In this document: positions 35,104 through 44,532 of the stretch, piece after piece | Position numbering within the stretch: the stretch's first letter is position 1 | How the letters are laid out: each line of letters starts with the position of its first letter | DNA from: Ruminiclostridium papyrosolvens C7 | Lineage (GTDB): Bacteria; Bacillota; Clostridia; Acetivibrionales; DSM-1351 | Assembly: GCF_000421965.1 (NCBI RefSeq) | Contig: NZ_ATAY01000020.1 | Coordinates: 372,001-436,000, forward strand | Direction: 5' to 3' | DNA: 64,000 nt | Made by a program: the position numbers and the translations under genes | Notes under the pieces: generated by a model | The model's database searches: none | The model's input: only the letters and a program-made list of their open reading frames with translations | Told to the model about the DNA's origin: nothing

Positions 35104-37215
35104 ATGTTAAAAACATTTAGCATGGAACTTGCAGGCAGAACACTAACAGTTGAAACAGGAAAACTTGCTCAGTTGGCCAATGGGTCGGCATTAATCAGAT
35201 ACGGAGATACTGTAATAATGTCTTCTGCAACCGCCTCGGCTTCACCAAGAGATGGAATTGATTTCTTCCCGCTTAGCGTTGATTATGAAGAAAGATTATA
35301 CGCAGTAGGAAAAATTCCCGGCGGATTTATCAAGAGAGAAGGAAAGCCTTCTGAAAAAGCAATATTGACTTCAAGAGTTATAGACAGACCAATCAGACCT
35401 CTTTTCCCAAAGGATTTGAGAAATGATGTAGCTGTTGTAAATACAGTAATGTCAGTGGAACAGGATAATTCACCTGAAATAGCTGCAATGATAGGCGCTT
35501 CCGTTGCAATAAGTATTTCAGATATTCCCTTTAACGGACCTATCGGCGGAGTTGTTCTCGGTTTGATAGATGGTGAAGTTATAGTAAACCCAAATGAAGA
35601 ACAGCGTGCAAAAAGTAAGATGTACGTTACACTTGCCGGAACAAAGGAAAAGATAACAATGATTGAAGCAGGAGCTGACATAGTTCCTGACGATGTGATG
35701 TTGGATGCCATTAAAAAGGGTCACGAAGAGATAAAGAAAATTTGCGACTTTATAAATGGAATAGTAAAAGAGATTGGTAAACCCAAATTTACTTATGAAT
35801 CAGCAGATGTTCCTACCGAACTTTTTGCAGCTGTAAAAGGATTCGCATATGATAAGATGCGTATTGCAGTTCTGGCAACGGACAAGCAGGACAGAGATGC
35901 CAAGGTTTCAGAATTGACAGAAGAAACTCAGGCAGCCTTGGCTGAACAATTCCCTGAAATGGAAAGCAAGATAAATGATGCTATATATAAGCTTGAAAAG
36001 AAAGTAGTACGTGAATATATATTAAAGGAAGGTAAGCGTGTTGACGGCAGAAGTCTGGACGAGATAAGAGCTCTTTCAGCAGAAGTAGGAATCCTTCCAA
36101 GAACTCATGGATCGGGACTCTTCCAGAGAGGACAGACTCAGGTGTTGACTACTATAACTCTTGGTGCAATGGGTGATGTTCAGAAGATGGATGGTATTGA
36201 CACTGAAGAAACCAAGAGATACATGCACCACTACAACTTCCCGGGTTACAGCGTCGGTGAAGCAAAAACTTCAAGAGGTCCTGGAAGAAGAGAAATAGGA
36301 CACGGTGCTTTAGCTGAAAGATCACTTGTTCCTGTAATTCCATCAGAAATTGAATTCCCATATGCATTCAGACTTGTATCAGAAGTATTGATGTCAAACG
36401 GTTCAACCTCACAGGGAAGCGTTTGCGGAAGTACTTTGGCACTCATGGACGCAGGGGTTCCTATCAAGGCTCCTGTAGCCGGTATTTCAGCAGGATTGGT
36501 TATAGATGAAGAGAACCCTGACAATTTTGTTACCTTTATGGATATTCAGGGTATAGAAGACTTTTTTGGAGACATGGACTTCAAGGTTGCAGGAACTACA
36601 GAAGGTATTACTGCTATCCAGATGGATATAAAGGTTGACGGACTTAACTATGAGATTATACGTCAGGCGTTTGAATTAACTAAAAAAGGTCGTTTGCAGA
36701 TTATTAACGATGTAATTCTGAAGGCTATACCCCAACCAAGACAAGAGCTTTCGGAATATGCACCGAAAATAATAACTACCAATATTGATCCTGAAAAAAT
36801 CCGTGATGTCATCGGACCAGGTGGAAAGATGATAAATAAGATAATTGCTGAAACAGGTGTAAAGATAGACATTGAAGAAGACGGTAGAGTATATATTTTA
36901 ACACCTGACAGTGCAGCAGCACAAAAGGCTCTTAGAATAATACAGGGAATAGCAAAGGATATCGAACCGGGAGAGGTATACCTCGGTAAAGTTGTAAGAA
37001 TAACAACTTTCGGTGCTTTTGTTGAAATATTACCGGGTAAAGACGGTTTGGTTCACATTTCAAAGCTTGATAAAAAGAGAGTTGAAAAAGTTGAAGATGT
37101 TGTTAATATCGGTGATGAAATTCTTGTAAAAGTTACTGAGATTGACAAGCAGGGAAGAATCAATTTGTCAAGAAAAGATGCTATGGCTGAGGAAAATACT
37201 ACTGAAGAAAAATAA
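35104..37215 (+). CDS. pnp: Polyribonucleotide nucleotidyltransferase (PNPase)
   Basis: This phosphorolytic 3'-5' exoribonuclease takes part in mRNA decay. The 703 residues show two RNase PH-like cores (about 10-230 and 310-540), a KH domain near 560-620 ('[19 protein letters not shown]') and a C-terminal S1 domain (620-690, '[20 protein letters not shown]'). AGGAGG precedes the ATG. The structured leader at 34977-35072 suggests post-transcriptional control. The M16 peptidase gene follows 108 bp later. Confidence 0.97.
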   Translation: MLKTFSMELAGRTLTVETGKLAQLANGSALIRYGDTVIMSSATASASPRDGIDFFPLSVDYEERLYAVGKIPGGFIKREGKPSEKAILTSRVIDRPIRPLFPKDLRNDVAVVNTVMSVEQDNSPEIAAMIGASVAISISDIPFNGPIGGVVLGLIDGEVIVNPNEEQRAKSKMYVTLAGTKEKITMIEAGADIVPDDVMLDAIKKGHEEIKKICDFINGIVKEIGKPKFTYESADVPTELFAAVKGFAYDKMRIAVLATDKQDRDAKVSELTEETQAALAEQFPEMESKINDAIYKLEKKVVREYILKEGKRVDGRSLDEIRALSAEVGILPRTHGSGLFQRGQTQVLTTITLGAMGDVQKMDGIDTEETKRYMHHYNFPGYSVGEAKTSRGPGRREIGHGALAERSLVPVIPSEIEFPYAFRLVSEVLMSNGSTSQGSVCGSTLALMDAGVPIKAPVAGISAGLVIDEENPDNFVTFMDIQGIEDFFGDMDFKVAGTTEGITAIQMDIKVDGLNYEIIRQAFELTKKGRLQIINDVILKAIPQPRQELSEYAPKIITTNIDPEKIRDVIGPGGKMINKIIAETGVKIDIEEDGRVYILTPDSAAAQKALRIIQGIAKDIEPGEVYLGKVVRITTFGAFVEILPGKDGLVHISKLDKKRVEKVEDVVNIGDEILVKVTEIDKQGRINLSRKDAMAEENTTEEK

Positions 37216-37239
37216 ATCCTTGGTTTTGTGAATTGATTT

Positions 37240-37271
37240 TTGGGCGTAGACTTCTTTTGGTTTACGCCCAA
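37240..37271 (+). terminator. Hairpin terminator after pnp
   Basis: A 12-bp stem with one G-U (37240-37251 with 37260-37271) lies about 25 bp after the pnp stop. It has only an AT-rich tail, so termination may be partial and the peptidase gene may be read through. Confidence 0.55.
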
Positions 37272-37323
37272 TTATGTATTTAAACAAAATTTTTGCTTTA
37301 TAGATTATACATCGGAGGACTAG

Positions 37324-38559
37324 ATGTTCAAAAAAGTACAATTAAGTAACGGGTTGAGACTTGTATATGAAAAAATTCCATATGTTAGGTCAGTTTCAGT
37401 AGGTATCTGGGTTGGCACTGGTTCCAGAAATGAAACTTCAGAAAATAACGGCATATCCCATTTTATTGAGCATATGCTTTTTAAAGGTACTTCAAAAAGG
37501 TCGGCAAAGGATATTGCTGAATGTATAGATGCAATCGGTGGACAGATAAATGCGTTTACCGGTAAAGAATGTACATGTTATTATACAAAAACACTGGATA
37601 CTCATCTTGAAATTGCAGTGGATGTGCTGTCTGACATGTTTTTTAACTCCTCATTTGCCAGTGATGATATTAATGTAGAAAAGCGAGTTGTAATTGAAGA
37701 AATAGGTATGTACGAGGATACCCCTGAGGAACTGGTACATGATATTTTTTCTGAAATGGTTTGGGACGGAAATCCATTAGGATATCCAATCCTGGGTACT
37801 GAAATGTGTATTAACAAGTTTGACAAAGATATGATATTAAAGTATATGAATGAATTTTATACTCCTTATAATACAGTAATATCTATAGCAGGAAATTTCG
37901 ACGAAGCAAAGCTTATTGAACTTGTTAACAAGCATTTTCAGGATTGGAAATTTGAAAAAACCTTCAGTAATAAATTTTCTTCTGCACAGTACAAGGTTAA
38001 TAAAATCATACGTGAAAAGGACACAGAACAGGTTCACTTATGTATGGGCTTTGAAGGTATCGAACACGGGAACGAAAAGCTGTATTCCTTACTTTCTCTA
38101 AATAACATACTGGGAGGCGGAATGAGTTCTCGCCTGTTTCAGAACATAAGAGAAAAAAGAGGACTTGTTTATTCCATTTATTCATACCCATCTACTTATC
38201 AGGGGTCGGGTCTTTTTGTAATATATGCAGGAATGAATCCGGAGTACCTCCAGACAGTAATTGATTTAACAAAAACAGAATTGGATCTCATAATAAAAGA
38301 TGGCATAACAAAGGATGAACTGGCTAAGACAAAAGAACAACTGAAGGGCAATTACATTCTGGGGTTAGAAAGTACTAGCAGCAGGATGAACAGCATAGGA
38401 AAATCAGAACTTATGCTTGGTAAAATAAACACTCCTGAAGAAATATTGCAGAAAATCGACAGAGTCAATATGGACAGTGTTGATGAAATGATTAAAAGGG
38501 TGTTTGATTTTGAAAAAATGAGTATATCAGCAGTTGGAAATATTAAAAACAAGATATAA
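37324..38559 (+). CDS. M16-family zinc metallopeptidase (YmxG/MlpA-like)
   Basis: The 411-residue protein has the inverted zinc motif H46-x-x-E49-H50 ('HFIEHMLFKG') and the third ligand E126 about 76 residues later ('VVIEEIGMYED'). A second, degenerate half domain follows, with the 'RGLVYSIYSYPSTYQGSG' segment seen in processing peptidase-like proteins. The gene sits after pnp as in Bacillus (pnp, then a processing-protease-like gene). GGAGG lies before the ATG. There is no signal peptide, so it probably acts in the cytoplasm; substrate unknown. Confidence 0.9.
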   Translation: MFKKVQLSNGLRLVYEKIPYVRSVSVGIWVGTGSRNETSENNGISHFIEHMLFKGTSKRSAKDIAECIDAIGGQINAFTGKECTCYYTKTLDTHLEIAVDVLSDMFFNSSFASDDINVEKRVVIEEIGMYEDTPEELVHDIFSEMVWDGNPLGYPILGTEMCINKFDKDMILKYMNEFYTPYNTVISIAGNFDEAKLIELVNKHFQDWKFEKTFSNKFSSAQYKVNKIIREKDTEQVHLCMGFEGIEHGNEKLYSLLSLNNILGGGMSSRLFQNIREKRGLVYSIYSYPSTYQGSGLFVIYAGMNPEYLQTVIDLTKTELDLIIKDGITKDELAKTKEQLKGNYILGLESTSSRMNSIGKSELMLGKINTPEEILQKIDRVNMDSVDEMIKRVFDFEKMSISAVGNIKNKI

Positions 38560-38567
38560 AATTCAAT

Positions 38568-38666
38568 AACAAAACAGACCGATGGACTTATGAAGTGCAC
38601 TCCAAATGTTGGATGAAAAATTTAACTTTTGAAGGTGTATTTATTAAACCACCGGTCTGTTTTGTT
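38568..38666 (+). terminator. Long-armed inverted repeat after the M16 peptidase gene
   Basis: Two 18-bp arms with one mismatch (38568-38585 with 38649-38666) enclose 63 nt containing a smaller TCCAAATGTTGGA dyad. The distal arm ends in TTTTGTTA. It lies 9 bp after the stop and may act as a terminator with an elaborate loop, or be a small mobile-type repeat. Confidence 0.45.
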
Positions 38667-38703
38667 ATGCTTAAATATCAGAATTAGTGTATTTGGTACA
38701 GGC

Positions 38704-38731
38704 ACTCGGTATATGTTTGTTTCATAAGATA
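38704..38731 (+). promoter_or_regulatory. Predicted sigma-K promoter of dpaAB
   Basis: AC (38704-38705), 17 bp, then CATAAGATA (38723-38731) exactly fits the mother-cell sigma-K consensus AC-N16/17-CATAnnnTA. It is 48 bp before the dpaA start, where late-sporulation expression of dipicolinate synthase is expected. Confidence 0.6.
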
Positions 38732-38778
38732 TACTAGTCGTCATAATTAGTTTATTCTTCGGTTGTGGGGGAGGGCTT

Positions 38779-39654
38779 ATGGTGAGCGGTAAAAGGTATA
38801 GCATAATAGGGGGAGATTTAAGAAGTGTAAAGTTGGCTGAATTAATTGAACAAGATGGTAATTCCGTTAATATATATGGTTTTACAACGGCAGGTTTTGA
38901 AATAAGACTGGAACAAAGCAAAACATTAGCCGAGGCTGTAGTAGACTCAGATGTAATAATCGGCCCCATACCTTGTTCAAATGATAACGAATTTATAAAT
39001 GCTCCTTTTAATAATGAGAGTATTCACATGAATGAGTTGTTTAAAGCAATGAATAAAAATCAACTTTTCCTTGCGGGAAGAATAAGTCATAAAATAGCCC
39101 ACTTGGCGCAAGTATGTAATGTTTATACGGTTGACTTGCTAGAGAGAGAGGAAATGGCGGTTTTAAACGCAATACCCACTGCTGAGGGTGCTATTCAAAT
39201 TGCAATGGAAGAAATGCCAATAACTATACATAACTGCAATTCGCTGATTCTGGGATACGGAAGAATAGGCAAAATTCTTGCAAAGATGCTGCATGGTATA
39301 GGTTCCAATGTTTACGTAGAAGCACGTAAGTACGCTGATTTGGCTTGGATAAAAAGTTTAGGGTACACTCCTGTAATGCTGAGTAATTTATCTCAGGTTA
39401 TTAAAAAAGCAGATGTTATCTTCAATACTATTCCATCCATGGTGCTTGATTATGAGCTTTTAAAATTATTGAATCCCGAATGTCTTATAATAGACCTTGC
39501 ATCAAAGCCTGGAGGAGTTGATTTCAGCGGGGCCAAAGAACTTGGACTAAAAGCTATCTGGGCTCTATCACTTCCGGGAAAAGTTGCCCCTGTAACAGCA
39601 GCAGGATTTATTAAAGATACTACATATAACATTATTGAAGAGTTGGGGGTATAA
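38779..39654 (+). CDS. dpaA: Dipicolinate synthase subunit A
   Basis: Together with DpaB it oxidises dihydrodipicolinate to dipicolinic acid, the Ca-chelating spore core solute, in the mother cell. The 291-residue protein has an N-terminal region 'YSIIGGDLRSVKLAELI' and a C-terminal NAD(P)-binding Rossmann fold with 'SLILGYGRIGKILAKML'. GGAGGG precedes the ATG. dpaB starts 2 bp after its stop. A sigma-K-like promoter lies upstream. Its presence shows a spore former that uses DpaAB rather than the EtfA route of some clostridia. Confidence 0.92.
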   Translation: MVSGKRYSIIGGDLRSVKLAELIEQDGNSVNIYGFTTAGFEIRLEQSKTLAEAVVDSDVIIGPIPCSNDNEFINAPFNNESIHMNELFKAMNKNQLFLAGRISHKIAHLAQVCNVYTVDLLEREEMAVLNAIPTAEGAIQIAMEEMPITIHNCNSLILGYGRIGKILAKMLHGIGSNVYVEARKYADLAWIKSLGYTPVMLSNLSQVIKKADVIFNTIPSMVLDYELLKLLNPECLIIDLASKPGGVDFSGAKELGLKAIWALSLPGKVAPVTAAGFIKDTTYNIIEELGV

Positions 39655-39656
39655 AC

Positions 39657-40244
39657 ATGTTACTGGAAGGAATTAAAATCGGATATGCATTAACAGGTTC
39701 CTTTTGTACCTTTAATAAAACAGTCCCGCAAATAGAAAATTTGATAAATGAGGGTGCCGAAGTTATTCCGATAATTTCGCAGGCTGTTAATGATTTTGAT
39801 ACTCGGTTCGGAACTGCTGAAGACTTGAAAACCAAATTAAAACAAATTACAGGAAAAACTCCGATAAGCACAATTGTAGAAGCTGAGCCATTCGGACCTA
39901 AAGCAATATTGGATATACTTGTAATAGCCCCATGTACGGGAAACACCATTGCCAAAATTGCCAACGCTGTTACCGACAGCTCGGTTACCATGGCGTGCAA
40001 AGCACATCTGAGAAATGCAAGGCCCGTTGTAATCGCAGTTTCAACCAACGATGGCTTAAGTGCAAATGCAAAAAATATCGGTATACTGCTAAATACTAGA
40101 AACGTTTACATGGTTCCGTTCGGTCAGGATGATCCAATAAAGAAATGTACTTCATTGGTTGCTGATTTCGACAAAATTGTTCCTACAGTTGTTGAAGCTT
40201 TAAAAAACAATCAGATTCAGCCAATATTAATACATAAGAATTAA
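39657..40244 (+). CDS. dpaB: Dipicolinate synthase subunit B (flavoprotein)
   Basis: This 195-residue flavoprotein-fold subunit has 'IGYALTGSFCTFNKTVPQIENL' at the start (FMN-type P-loop region; split GYALTGSFCTF / NKTVPQIENL) and 'LVIAPCTGNTIAKIANAVTD' in the middle, the family signature. It follows dpaA with a 2-bp gap. Next on the same strand is tepA, as in Bacillus subtilis after the dpa genes (there with asd, dapG and dapA between, absent here). Confidence 0.92.
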   Translation: MLLEGIKIGYALTGSFCTFNKTVPQIENLINEGAEVIPIISQAVNDFDTRFGTAEDLKTKLKQITGKTPISTIVEAEPFGPKAILDILVIAPCTGNTIAKIANAVTDSSVTMACKAHLRNARPVVIAVSTNDGLSANAKNIGILLNTRNVYMVPFGQDDPIKKCTSLVADFDKIVPTVVEALKNNQIQPILIHKN

Positions 40245-40254
40245 AATACACTTT

Positions 40255-40299
40255 TTGCCAATTTTTATTAGGAAAATATAACCTGATTAAAGTTGGCAA
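40255..40299 (+). terminator. Possible weak terminator after dpaB
   Basis: TTGCCAATTT (40255-40264) can pair with AAAGTTGGCAA (40289-40299) over about 10 bp with a G-U and a 24-nt loop. No clean T-run follows, so read-through into tepA is plausible. Confidence 0.35.
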
Positions 40300-40387
40300 T
40301 TCTTATCTTCCTCAGAATTACGTATTTTTTCTAAAAATAAATAGATAATAAGAAAGATAAAATTTATAAAAAACTGAGGTATAAACC

Positions 40388-41143
40388 GTGAATAATAAAA
40401 ACTATCAAAATAATGAAGGGCCAGAAACACAACCGGCAGAGCAGAATAAACCGGCTGCTGAACTTCAGCAGCTAAAAGAGCTGGGAACACCTGAAATTCC
40501 TAAAGAGGAGAGTAATATCCACTGTCTTACAATTATAGGGCAGATAGAAGGACATATATTATTGCCACCACATAATAAAACTACCAAATACGAGCATATA
40601 ATTCCCCAGTTGGTTGCCATTGAAGAAAGCAAACACATAGAAGGACTTCTCTTGGTACTTAATACTGTGGGAGGTGATGTGGAAGCGGGACTAGCCATAT
40701 CAGAAATGGTATCCAGTTTATCAAAACCGACGGTCTCACTGGTTCTGGGAGGTGGGCATAGCATAGGTGTCCCTATGGCAGTATCTGCAAGCTACTCTTT
40801 TATTGCCAGCTCTGCAACGATGACAATACATCCTATCAGGATGAACGGGTTGGTGATAGGTGTACCGCAAACCTATGAATACTTTGATAAAATGCAGGAA
40901 AGGGTTGTTAATTTTGTTTGTTCTCATTCCGGGATAAAAAGAGAGAAATTCAGGGAACTTATGCTGAAAACCGGTGAACTGGCAAACGATGTCGGTACTG
41001 TACTGTTTGGAGAAGAAGCAACACAATCGGGATTAATTAATCAGGTAGGAGGTTTATCTGATGCAATAAAGAAACTCAATGAGCTTATTGAAATTGAACG
41101 GAAGGAAAATTCTTCGCAACAGTCAGGAGGGAGGCTTCAGTGA
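40388..41143 (+). CDS. tepA: TepA/ClpP-like serine protease
   Basis: The 251-residue protein has a ClpP/crotonase fold with nucleophile S125 ('[14 protein letters not shown]') and H148 ('TMTIHPIR'), matching TepA (YmfB) of Bacillus, described as a translocation-enhancing or spore small-protein-degrading protease. The N-terminal 40 residues are polar and Glu/Pro/Gln-rich. GTG start with GAGGT upstream. ylzJ overlaps its stop by 4 bp. The gene lies in the dpa sporulation neighbourhood. Confidence 0.88.
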   Translation: MNNKNYQNNEGPETQPAEQNKPAAELQQLKELGTPEIPKEESNIHCLTIIGQIEGHILLPPHNKTTKYEHIIPQLVAIEESKHIEGLLLVLNTVGGDVEAGLAISEMVSSLSKPTVSLVLGGGHSIGVPMAVSASYSFIASSATMTIHPIRMNGLVIGVPQTYEYFDKMQERVVNFVCSHSGIKREKFRELMLKTGELANDVGTVLFGEEATQSGLINQVGGLSDAIKKLNELIEIERKENSSQQSGGRLQ

Positions 41144-41361
41144 TTCTTTATACTATCTATGACCACAATGTAGTAATGGGAAGCAGTCCAACGGATAATG
41201 CGGAAAATAGTCTTGACTATACTGAAATGAGTATTGACGGGGTACAAGTGCAAATATCCCGTTATGGAAATTCCGATTATCAGGTTCAGAGAATAATAAG
41301 CACCAATCCCTATGACTATTTAAACCCAAGAATTCAACCCGGCACAATAATACCTAAATAA
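41140..41361 (+). CDS. ylzJ: YlzJ-like protein
   Basis: The 73-residue protein starts '[14 protein letters not shown]' and ends '[12 protein letters not shown]', as in YlzJ, a small conserved protein encoded between tepA and spoIIIE in Bacillus. It has no known function. It starts inside the tepA stop (4-bp overlap) with GGAGGG upstream, so it is translated in concert with TepA. spoIIIE does not follow here; a convergent thioesterase gene does. Confidence 0.85.
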   Translation: MILYTIYDHNVVMGSSPTDNAENSLDYTEMSIDGVQVQISRYGNSDYQVQRIISTNPYDYLNPRIQPGTIIPK

Positions 41362-41362
41362 T

Positions 41363-41791
41363 TTACTTGATTTTAGTAAGTATGCCTGTAGCAAAATCTA
41401 TTTTTAAGCCTTTTCTGTAGCCTGTACCGCTGAATTTTGCTATCAGGGTGCCGTCCTCGTCTAAGACATCTACATCGCATCCGCAGATTTTTTTCCCTGC
41501 GGATGTTTCTTTGGCGACAGCAGTAATTCTATTACCTTTAGGGGCTTTAAAATATGTAATATTAGAATTAATTCCTACAGTAGCTGACCCGTTAGAGTTT
41601 GTTGCCGCTGCAAAGGCAAAATCCGCAAGAGTAAATATTGCTCCACCCTGAACAACATCCAATCCGTTTAAATGTTTTTCAGATAAATCCAGACTTGTTT
41701 CGGCATAGCCCATTCCTACTTTAGTAAGTTCAATTCCGACAAAATGAGCAAATCTGTCTTTCTCAAAAAATTTGATTATGTCTTTTTCCAT
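41363..41791 (-). CDS. PaaI-family hotdog-fold thioesterase
   Basis: The 142-residue protein has the hotdog motif 'LNGLDVVQGGAIFTLADFAFAAA', here read as HLNGLDVVQGG followed by AIFTLADFAFAAA, in which the Asp on the long helix is catalytic. PaaI-type enzymes hydrolyse aryl- or acyl-CoA thioesters. It is convergent with ylzJ, ending one base away. GAAGGAG lies upstream of the ATG on the minus strand. Substrate unknown. Confidence 0.87.
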   Translation of the reverse strand: MEKDIIKFFEKDRFAHFVGIELTKVGMGYAETSLDLSEKHLNGLDVVQGGAIFTLADFAFAAATNSNGSATVGINSNITYFKAPKGNRITAVAKETSAGKKICGCDVDVLDEDGTLIAKFSGTGYRKGLKIDFATGILTKIK

Positions 41792-41879
41792 ACTTGTACT
41801 CCTTCATTAGGAATTTTATTACAATCAATTATACAGTAATAACTACAAAAGTAAATATTGCTTTTTAAAACAAGGTTAG

Positions 41880-41908
41880 TTGATACAACCAAACTACTTT
41901 GATACAAT
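41880..41908 (+). promoter_or_regulatory. Sigma-A promoter of the GNAT gene
   Basis: TTGATA (41880-41885), 17 bp and TACAAT (41903-41908) lie 33 bp before the ATG at 41942, a near-consensus promoter. Confidence 0.65.
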
Positions 41909-41941
41909 AGGCTGGAAGTTTATTTTTTCTATGGAGAACAT

Positions 41942-42505
41942 ATGAGAACAATCAGGCTTGCAACGTTAGATGATGTGGCAGCAATGAGTTATGTACATTC
42001 AATAACTTGGAAAACAGCATATAAGGAATTTATATCCAAGGAATATCTGGATAACATAACTGATGAAGGATGGATACCAATTTTTAAGAGAGCTTTACTC
42101 AAAAATCTTCAAGAAGCGGCAGTGATTGAACTGGACGGCGTTGTTACCGGTTGTATAACCTTTGGCAAAGGGCGAGTTGGTCAAACCTGTACTATGACTA
42201 ATTTAAATACTGCTGATAGTGCCGATACAAGTAACTGTTATAAATGTAATTCAGGTGAGATAATTTCACTTTACGTCTTACCAGAATACTGGCATTCAAA
42301 ACAAGGTTATGAGCTGACTAAGTATGCAGTTGAAAGACTTAAACAGCAAGGCTTTGAAGACTGCTATTTATGGGTTATAAAGGACAATGAACGTGCAAAA
42401 GGATTCTACAGGAAATTCGGCTTCAAAAGCACAAATACGTTTACATCTGTTAACCTCGGTGGCAGAGATATTATAGAGGAAAAATACAATTATATATTTA
42501 TTTAA
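41942..42505 (+). CDS. GNAT-family N-acetyltransferase
   Basis: The 187-residue protein has GNAT topology: '[19 protein letters not shown]' at the start, the '[21 protein letters not shown]' strand-helix with a degenerate acetyl-CoA loop (QGYELTK in place of RxxGxG), and '[19 protein letters not shown]' at the end. An insert of about 20 residues with two cysteines (NCYKCNSG) is unusual. Acceptor unknown. GGAG lies before the ATG. Confidence 0.83.
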   Translation: MRTIRLATLDDVAAMSYVHSITWKTAYKEFISKEYLDNITDEGWIPIFKRALLKNLQEAAVIELDGVVTGCITFGKGRVGQTCTMTNLNTADSADTSNCYKCNSGEIISLYVLPEYWHSKQGYELTKYAVERLKQQGFEDCYLWVIKDNERAKGFYRKFGFKSTNTFTSVNLGGRDIIEEKYNYIFI

Positions 42506-42570
42506 TAAAATTATGTTATAATAGCTTTTGTATAAAAATATACATGGCTTATATCGATGGAGGAATTTAT

Positions 42571-44016
42571 TTGAGCGAGGGCAAGAGAATTACCACAAAA
42601 GTATCTACTGAAGAAATCAATCAGCAGTACAAATATATAGAAACAATGAAGCAATATAATCAGAGTATTATATCCAGTTTGGGAAAGCCTGTAAGATGCA
42701 ATATTGAAACCTTTGGCTGCCAGATGAACGAAAACGATTCTGAGAGACTTTCAGGGATGCTTTCCGAAATGGGTTATTCGGAATGTTCAGAAAGAAAGGA
42801 CAGCGATCTTATAATATTCAACACCTGCTGTGTTCGTGAAAATGCCGAACAAAAGGTTTATGGCCATCTAGGAGCTTTAAAGAAGCTAAAGGAGACAAAC
42901 CCGAACCTTGTAATTGCAATATGCGGATGTATGATGCAGCAGAAGGAAGTTGTTGAGCATATTAAAAAGACCTACAAACATGTAGACATAATATTTGGAA
43001 CTCATAACCTATATAAATTTCCGGAATTGCTTAACACGGCGATAACGACAAAAAGTACGGTTATCGATGTGTGGGATTCCACAGGGTCTATAGCAGAAAA
43101 CATGCCCATATCAAGAAAAGACAATATAAAGGCATGGGTTACCGTAATGTATGGCTGCAACAATTTCTGTTCTTATTGTATTGTTCCGTATGTAAGGGGC
43201 AGAGAACGCAGCAGAAGCTTGGAAGAAATAAAAAGCGAGGTTGAAAAACTGGCTGCGGACGGCTGCAAAGAAATAACACTGTTAGGACAAAATGTAAATT
43301 CATATGGCAAGGATCTTGAAGGAGACTTAACCTTTGCAGGACTGCTAAGAGAACTGAACAAGATACAGGGTATTGAAAGAATCAGGTTTATGACTTCTCA
43401 TCCAAAGGATTTGTCCGATGAATTAATATATGCAATGAGGGATTGTGCGAAAGTATGTGAACATTTGCATTTGCCGGTACAGGCCGGAAGTTCTAAAGTA
43501 CTGGATGAAATGAACAGAAAGTACTCGAAGGAGCAGTATCTTGAACTAATTGAAAAGGTTAAAAGCAACATTCCGGGTATTGCATTATCTACGGATATAA
43601 TCGTTGGTTTTCCCGGCGAAACGGAAGAAGACTTCAATGAAACGCTGGATGTTGTTGCCAAAGCAAGGTTTGATATGGCTTATACCTTTCTTTATTCCAA
43701 GAGAACAGGTACTCCTGCTGCAAAAAATCCGGAACAGGTGCCTGAAAGTGTTAAAAAGCGAAGGTTCGACAAGCTTTTAGAGCTTCAAAATAAAATAAGT
43801 AAAGAAATAAATGACGAGCTTCTTGGCAAGGAAGTGGAAGTATTGGTAGAGGGACTAAGTAAAAGCAGTAAAACCACCTACACAGGAAGAACCAAGGAAA
43901 ATAAGATCGTGAATTTCAAAGGGAACCCTGATATGGTAGGAAAGCTTGTAAAAGTTAAAATAGATGAAATACAAACTTGGTCCCTGCTTGGGAAAATTGC
44001 AGAAGGTCAGGCTTAA
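42571..44016 (+). CDS. miaB: tRNA-2-methylthio-N6-dimethylallyladenosine synthase
   Basis: MiaB adds the 2-methylthio group to i6A37 in tRNAs reading U-initial codons, after MiaA (encoded at 49189). From the TTG at 42571 the protein has 481 residues: an N-terminal UPF0004 domain with cluster cysteines C50, C86 and C120, the radical SAM motif 'CNNFCSYC', and a C-terminal TRAM domain. The TTG is favoured because GGAGG (42559-42563) is seven bases upstream; the ATG at 42544 has no ribosome site. RicA follows 41 bp later. Confidence 0.95.
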   Translation: MSEGKRITTKVSTEEINQQYKYIETMKQYNQSIISSLGKPVRCNIETFGCQMNENDSERLSGMLSEMGYSECSERKDSDLIIFNTCCVRENAEQKVYGHLGALKKLKETNPNLVIAICGCMMQQKEVVEHIKKTYKHVDIIFGTHNLYKFPELLNTAITTKSTVIDVWDSTGSIAENMPISRKDNIKAWVTVMYGCNNFCSYCIVPYVRGRERSRSLEEIKSEVEKLAADGCKEITLLGQNVNSYGKDLEGDLTFAGLLRELNKIQGIERIRFMTSHPKDLSDELIYAMRDCAKVCEHLHLPVQAGSSKVLDEMNRKYSKEQYLELIEKVKSNIPGIALSTDIIVGFPGETEEDFNETLDVVAKARFDMAYTFLYSKRTGTPAAKNPEQVPESVKKRRFDKLLELQNKISKEINDELLGKEVEVLVEGLSKSSKTTYTGRTKENKIVNFKGNPDMVGKLVKVKIDEIQTWSLLGKIAEGQA

Positions 44017-44057
44017 AATATTTAAAAAATAATATATAAAATAGTGAGGTAATTAAA

Positions 44058-44444
44058 ATGGATATTATAGAAAAAGCAAGAGAACTGGGACAAATGCTGG
44101 CCAAGTCAACAGAGATGGAGCGTTATAACACTACAGAAGCTGCCATGAAATCTGATGATAAATCTTCAACGCTCATGAACGAGTACAAACAGCTTCAGAT
44201 TGAAATGGTTAAACTCACAAGAGGTGGGGCTGAAACACAGGCGATAGAAGAAACAAAAGAAAAGTTGCTTGCAAAACAACTTGAAATCAATTCGTACTCT
44301 GTTACTTTTGATTATCTGACAGCCAAGGCAAATCTTGAAGCGCTGATGAAGAAGGTAAATGATATCTTAATATACTCAATAACAGGAGAGTCAGAATGCT
44401 CTGATGAAAAATGCAAGAGCTGTGGCGGGGGATGCAAAGGCTAA
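44058..44444 (+). CDS. ricA: YlbF/YmcA family regulator (RicA-like) with Cys-rich tail
   Basis: The 128-residue protein is mostly alpha-helical (YlbF/YmcA fold, about 1-105) and ends in a tail with C114, C119, C122 and C126. In B. subtilis, YmcA (RicA) sits in the same place, between miaB (ymcB) and the mutS region, and works with YlbF and YaaT in a complex carrying [4Fe-4S] clusters that promotes RNase Y processing and development. The tail here could be a cluster ligand set. The RicA identity rests on this gene order; a plain YlbF paralogue is the alternative. Confidence 0.75.
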   Translation: MDIIEKARELGQMLAKSTEMERYNTTEAAMKSDDKSSTLMNEYKQLQIEMVKLTRGGAETQAIEETKEKLLAKQLEINSYSVTFDYLTAKANLEALMKKVNDILIYSITGESECSDEKCKSCGGGCKG

Positions 44445-44481
44445 TAATTTTAAAATATGAATAATTAATATCAAATTTACC

Positions 44482-44515
44482 AATGTGCCTGATGGTTGTT
44501 TACATCAGGTACATT
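44482..44515 (+). terminator. Hairpin between ricA and mutS
   Basis: A 13-bp stem with one mismatch (44482-44494 with 44503-44515) has no T-run and ends 8 bp before the mutS ribosome site, so it could attenuate or hide translation rather than fully terminate. Confidence 0.45.
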
Positions 44516-44532
44516 AATACATGGAGGATAAA

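Noticed and set aside
39632..40048. 138-codon open frame on the minus strand
   Set aside because: It is a shadow of dpaB; no Shine-Dalgarno, and the plus frame has clear family motifs.
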